Source: Saprospiraceae bacterium
GTDB lineage: Bacteria; Bacteroidota; Bacteroidia; Chitinophagales; Saprospiraceae
Assembly (NCBI GenBank): GCA_016787345.1
Contig: JAEUUU010000030.1
Location: forward strand, 1-64,000
DNA: 64,000 nucleotides
Direction: 5' to 3'
Each line of letters starts with the position of its first letter. Positions within the stretch are counted from its first letter, which is position 1. Under the pieces are notes generated by a model. That model was not told where the DNA came from, did no database searches, and saw only the letters and a program-made list of their open reading frames with translations. Positions 61,701-64,000 of this stretch are shown here, piece after piece. The position numbers were made by a program, and so were the translations under genes.

Positions 61701-64000
61701 GTCCTGAATCACAATGTAGGTGTTGCAGGTGGAAACGTTGCCGAATCCGTCGTAAACATACAGTTTGACCGGATGCTGCGTCACGCCATCGGCGTCGGAG
61801 CAATCATAGGTCAAAATATCGGAAGGCGCCTGCAAAGGCGACTCGTCGAGGCGCTGAATATCGATATCGATGGCAAAGCCGAAGCAATTATCAAAACTCA
61901 GGTTGTTGAATTGGAAATCGATTACCGTGACTGTTCCGGAAGGTTGCAGCGAAGCGCTTACACCATTAATGCAAATTGCGTTCGGCGGTGTGGCATCTTC
62001 TACAATCAGGGTCAGTAAATGGTTGGTCTGATTGAAGCTGGAATCGCTGACGACAAAACTGATCGAGTGCGTTCCTACGCCATAAAATCCGGTAATGTCC
62101 GAACCCGATCCGATGCCGCCATTGCTGGTGATAAAGATATCGTCGCCGGTTTCACAATCCGTGACGTAATCGGCCAGGTTGAATTCGAGCAGTGCATTGC
62201 AGAACAAGTCGTCGGGCGCCGTTTGAATAATAAGCGTGTCGGGTGTTCCGGCCAGCAATTCGGGATCTTCCGTATCCACAACCGTAATCACCTGTACTTC
62301 GGTAACCTCATTGCCGAAGTTGTCGACGCCGGTCCAGGTGCGGGTGATGGTGTAATTGTATAAGCCATAACCCGAAGCCGTTTGGGTCGACACTTCTTCA
62401 AAACTCACTTCCACTTCCTGATCGCAGTTATCCGCGCCGCTCAGCATAGCGGCATCCGGAATCGGTTGGCAAGCCTGGATAGTGGTATCGTTGGGCGCCG
62501 GTTCGAGTACCGGGGCGATCTCGTCGACCACGTTGACCGTAACGGAGCAGGTATCGGAATTGCCTTCCTGATCTGTAGCGACCAAAGAGACAATTGCATC
62601 GCCCAGATCGGAGCAGTCGAGAATCGGATTGATCAGAGAAAGCGTGATCGGTCCGCATTCGTTCGGGTCATTGCTGCCGTTATCCATCTGCGGAATGGTG
62701 ACGGTGGAGAGCCCCTGGCTGTTCAGCGCCACAGTAAACGTAGGTTTGCAGAGCGCTTTCGGAGGGAAAATATCTTCCAGAACCGTGATATTCTGCGGTT
62801 GCGTGGTTACGTTACCGTTGCCATCGTCGTAGAGCCAGGTAATCACATAGTTGCCCGGCATCAGGTTGTATTTCGGCGGCGTACCCGGGATAAAGATACC
62901 TACGGGCGTTGAGGGGGTGCCGAAAATAACCGGTGCATTGGGATTGCATGGGTCGCTCGCCGTAGGCGCTTCAATCACAATGCCGCCGCAGGAGTCTATC
63001 AGCATCGGCAATACCGCGATCGTCGGGATCGGGGCCTGGCCATCCTGGAGAGTGACATTGAACGTACAGCTCGTTGTGTTATAAGCATCCTGACCCTGAA
63101 TGGTAATCGGGAATGTGTTACCGGCAGCCGGCGGGTTGGGTGCGAAAATACTGCCCAGTGTTGTCGTGGGTGCAAAGGTTTGGGTCAGTACCACGTTGCC
63201 GGGGCAGTTGTCGGATACCAACACAAGGTTGCGATAGTCGGGCACCTGGGCCGTCGGGCAGGTCGCTAACAGAATCTGATCGCCCGGGCAGGTCAGCTGG
63301 GGTACCTGTGTATCTTCTACTTCCACTGTAAAGGAGCAAATCGACACGTTGTTGCTGGCATCGGTTGCCGTGTATGTCACGGTCGTAACACCCACCGGGA
63401 ACTGCGCAGTGGCAAAAACCTGGAAGGGGAAACCGCTGTAGTTGAACGGATTCGACAGGTTAATGGACTGTTGAACAGTGGGGTTATTAATGGTCTCCGT
63501 CACGGCAAAGTTTTGGCAGTCGGTCACATTGGGCACCAACGACCAGGGGCGTACCCAGGAATACAGGTTGGAGCAGGCTCCGGTAGTATTGGGCAATACA
63601 ACCTGTTCGCCACATTTCGGATAGTTAAAAGCCGGGGCAATGGCATCCTTCACTTCCACAGTAATTGTCTGGGCGGTGGTGTTACCACATTCGTCGCGGG
63701 CGATGTAGGTGACGGTGGAAATACCGATGGGGAAGTTGATTACACCCGGGTTACCGTTGACGGGCGTCATAGCAGAACCTACATCGGTGAAGCCATAATT
63801 GTTCGGCGGAGCAGGATAGTCGATATAATAGGAATAGGTCATATTGAGATCGGCCGTGCAATTGTCGGCAATCTGGCTGTTCTGTACTGCAAGATTGACC
63901 GGAGCCGAGCAGGCGGGCATGCCGCCGGGGCCCTGAGTGGAATTGACAACGACCGGCGAGCTCAACGTCAAGACCGGTTTTGTAATATCCTGTACCGTAA
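58707..64000 (-). CDS. Giant HYR/SprB-repeat/cohesin/dockerin T9SS type A protein (5' end outside window)
   Basis: The 3' part (over 1760 residues) of a very large secreted protein; the frame is open through the right edge. Most is HYR repeats (TVQDITKPV at the edge, then starts such as LTCPGDQILLATCPTAQVPD) with interspersed Ig-like strands. A SprB-type repeat follows (SGNFTYEWSTDETTTTISGL), then a cohesin-like domain, a carbohydrate-binding-like beta domain, a dockerin-like segment (about 59620-59783: AGDLLRIVNHIFGD and LADYLLIQRLALG with Asp/Asn-rich loops), a second cohesin-like domain, and a T9SS type A sorting domain (YQNQPNPFRQGT; GVYWYELETP; basic end KKMILID). Expected at the cell surface. 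Carrying both cohesin- and dockerin-like parts is unusual and could allow self-assembly. Confidence 0.9.
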   Translation of the reverse strand, partial: TVQDITKPVLTLSSPVVVNSTQGPGGMPACSAPVNLAVQNSQIADNCTADLNMTYSYYIDYPAPPNNYGFTDVGSAMTPVNGNPGVINFPIGISTVTYIARDECGNTTAQTITVEVKDAIAPAFNYPKCGEQVVLPNTTGACSNLYSWVRPWSLVPNVTDCQNFAVTETINNPTVQQSINLSNPFNYSGFPFQVFATAQFPVGVTTVTYTATDASNNVSICSFTVEVEDTQVPQLTCPGDQILLATCPTAQVPDYRNLVLVSDNCPGNVVLTQTFAPTTTLGSIFAPNPPAAGNTFPITIQGQDAYNTTSCTFNVTLQDGQAPIPTIAVLPMLIDSCGGIVIEAPTASDPCNPNAPVIFGTPSTPVGIFIPGTPPKYNLMPGNYVITWLYDDGNGNVTTQPQNITVLEDIFPPKALCKPTFTVALNSQGLSTVTIPQMDNGSNDPNECGPITLSLINPILDCSDLGDAIVSLVATDQEGNSDTCSVTVNVVDEIAPVLEPAPNDTTIQACQPIPDAAMLSGADNCDQEVEVSFEEVSTQTASGYGLYNYTITRTWTGVDNFGNEVTEVQVITVVDTEDPELLAGTPDTLIIQTAPDDLFCNALLEFNLADYVTDCETGDDIFITSNGGIGSGSDITGFYGVGTHSISFVVSDSSFNQTNHLLTLIVEDATPPNAICINGVSASLQPSGTVTVIDFQFNNLSFDNCFGFAIDIDIQRLDESPLQAPSDILTYDCSDADGVTQHPVKLYVYDGFGNVSTCNTYIVIQDNVAPEITLCPPSKTLLCTDDLSPNLHQFAQATDNCASPGNPVITYEDFDVNPDSNATHCYQVDRVWTATDQANNITTCVQSFFIIDTVAPVLSAYNPDITVSCETGVPSPLSISATDNCSLNIPVDLQEDTINVAQGPCGNYSYTIVRTRTAVDECGNVTVHVRNITVVDTTAPSFPGLPDTLKIYSANNPPNSNCTVPVNYVAAPFDCADTSEMLITNDAPFGDSILSISGNYPVGSYLIYFSAIDACGNVGVDSMILEVIDNSIPTAICNNNVVISLGSNGSATIQADDIDLGSVDNCALDTMYLDVSTFDCDDLGLNPVTLSVVDIYGNLNTCTVNVEVTLGVGSGLDISVQGNDESFFGAEDGEATVTATGGSGNFTYEWSTDETTTTISGLTPGTYYVTVYDQSSGCQQVDSVVITAGAKIKITVGNEGGAQGETVSVPVSVESFTNVAGFTFTVNVVDPAVGTVVGVSGIDANLSSLQANLLPGNNVGVLWTDLNPLTLPDGTVLFYVDVQLGTAPLGAISPVDITGTPVVLNFTVEGANGPVDVIVDQMNGSVEITELVNTDVTLAGDIKTWANPENPNSVEKPVANVTVTLAGTVSDTEITTAAGTYDFSVPLNANTITSCNKVTVGPPFNAGVTAGDLLRIVNHIFGDTFPSPYQWIAADVNNTKTVTLADYLLIQRLALGTDQHIMNSPDWKFVPKSYMFPSNSTMPFGPLTLPYPQTIEHNPADQNFLDDDFVAVRMGDVNGNTPVNLTNDNADDRTGETFRFRINDRAFHAGELVTIPFKASDFTNRHAYQMTINFDPSVFELADYQGGALELTDDNFGTAHLANGHLTTLWVSREALSINDDEVLFTVTFRALRNSTSLSKVLHAGSEITRAEAYNADGSTMKVDFEFVQPQNGLNEADFALYQNQPNPFRQGTVIGFRLPESGRASLRVFNAAGQLVKLVVGNFEQGYNEVRFEKGDFGTPGVYWYELETPTNSDRKKMILID

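Noticed and set aside
1..64000. CRISPR array, tRNA, rRNA, transposase, integrase or phage genes
   Set aside because: I looked for regularly spaced repeats, tRNA-like cloverleaf ends, rRNA sequence and recombinase motifs and saw none. A covariance-model search would be needed to exclude small RNAs.
53929..64000. Possible recent gene duplication of the two HYR genes
   Set aside because: Both carry HYR and cohesin-like domains, but they differ in domain order and in sorting-domain type (A versus B), and I see no long identical DNA stretches, so a recent duplication is not supported.

Overview
The window looks like a chromosomal segment of a Bacteroidota bacterium, most likely from the Saprospirales/Chitinophagales side. 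The basis is type IX secretion (T9SS) C-terminal sorting domains of types A and B, a PorP/SprF protein, an OmpA-PD40-SPOR protein, HYR-repeat surface giants, an Oar-like TonB-dependent receptor, an S46 dipeptidyl-peptidase, and promoters of the Bacteroidota type (TTTG, about 20 nt, then TAnnTTTG). The placement is inferred from gene content. I see no rRNA, tRNA, CRISPR array, transposase or prophage gene. The DNA looks like ordinary core and semi-accessory chromosome with tight gene packing and clear intrinsic terminators.

Layout: 0.2-3.3 kb holds a secreted protein, a VWA protein, a small membrane protein and a small outer-membrane barrel. 3.5-6.4 kb holds NDH-2 and a membrane-anchored receiver/AraC regulator. 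6.4-13 kb holds an aspartate aminotransferase, a GT-C-like membrane protein, a cold-shock protein, a Cys/Met-metabolism PLP enzyme and an S46 peptidase with DPP11-like Arg. 13-21.6 kb holds an Oar-like receptor, a lamin-tail T9SS cargo protein, a predicted propeller protein, a polysaccharide flippase and FdhD. 21.7-25.3 kb is SMC. 25.3-27.8 kb is an ECF sigma factor, a coupled anti-sigma-like protein carrying a C-terminal beta-barrel, and a histidine-rich lipoprotein.

28-35.5 kb carries a lipoprotein, a methyltransferase, a permease-sirtuin-histidine kinase operon and an HExxH protein. A 180-bp intergenic repeat cluster follows. 35.6-39.9 kb holds a putative porin, FabI and a pseudo-receiver/BTAD regulator. 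40-46 kb is a sugar-metabolism block: glgA-glgC-mutarotase, a Tat-exported sugar isomerase-like protein, a PspC protein and a GH29 alpha-L-fucosidase. 46.3-49.9 kb encodes a TlpA-like lipoprotein and an unusual TIR-like/TPR/short-chain-dehydrogenase fusion.

The right end (49.9-64 kb, all minus strand) is a ferredoxin followed by a surface-protein locus: a giant HYR/SprB-repeat/cohesin/dockerin type A protein that runs off the window, a second HYR/cohesin type B protein, PorP/SprF, and OmpA-PD40-SPOR. This order fits the known pairing of type B T9SS cargo with a PorP/SprF partner. The least conventional pieces are the TIR-TPR-SDR fusion, the sigma/anti-sigma-barrel/His-rich module, the two atypical regulators (4859-6403 and 38897-39910), and cohesin-like and dockerin-like domains inside T9SS cargo.
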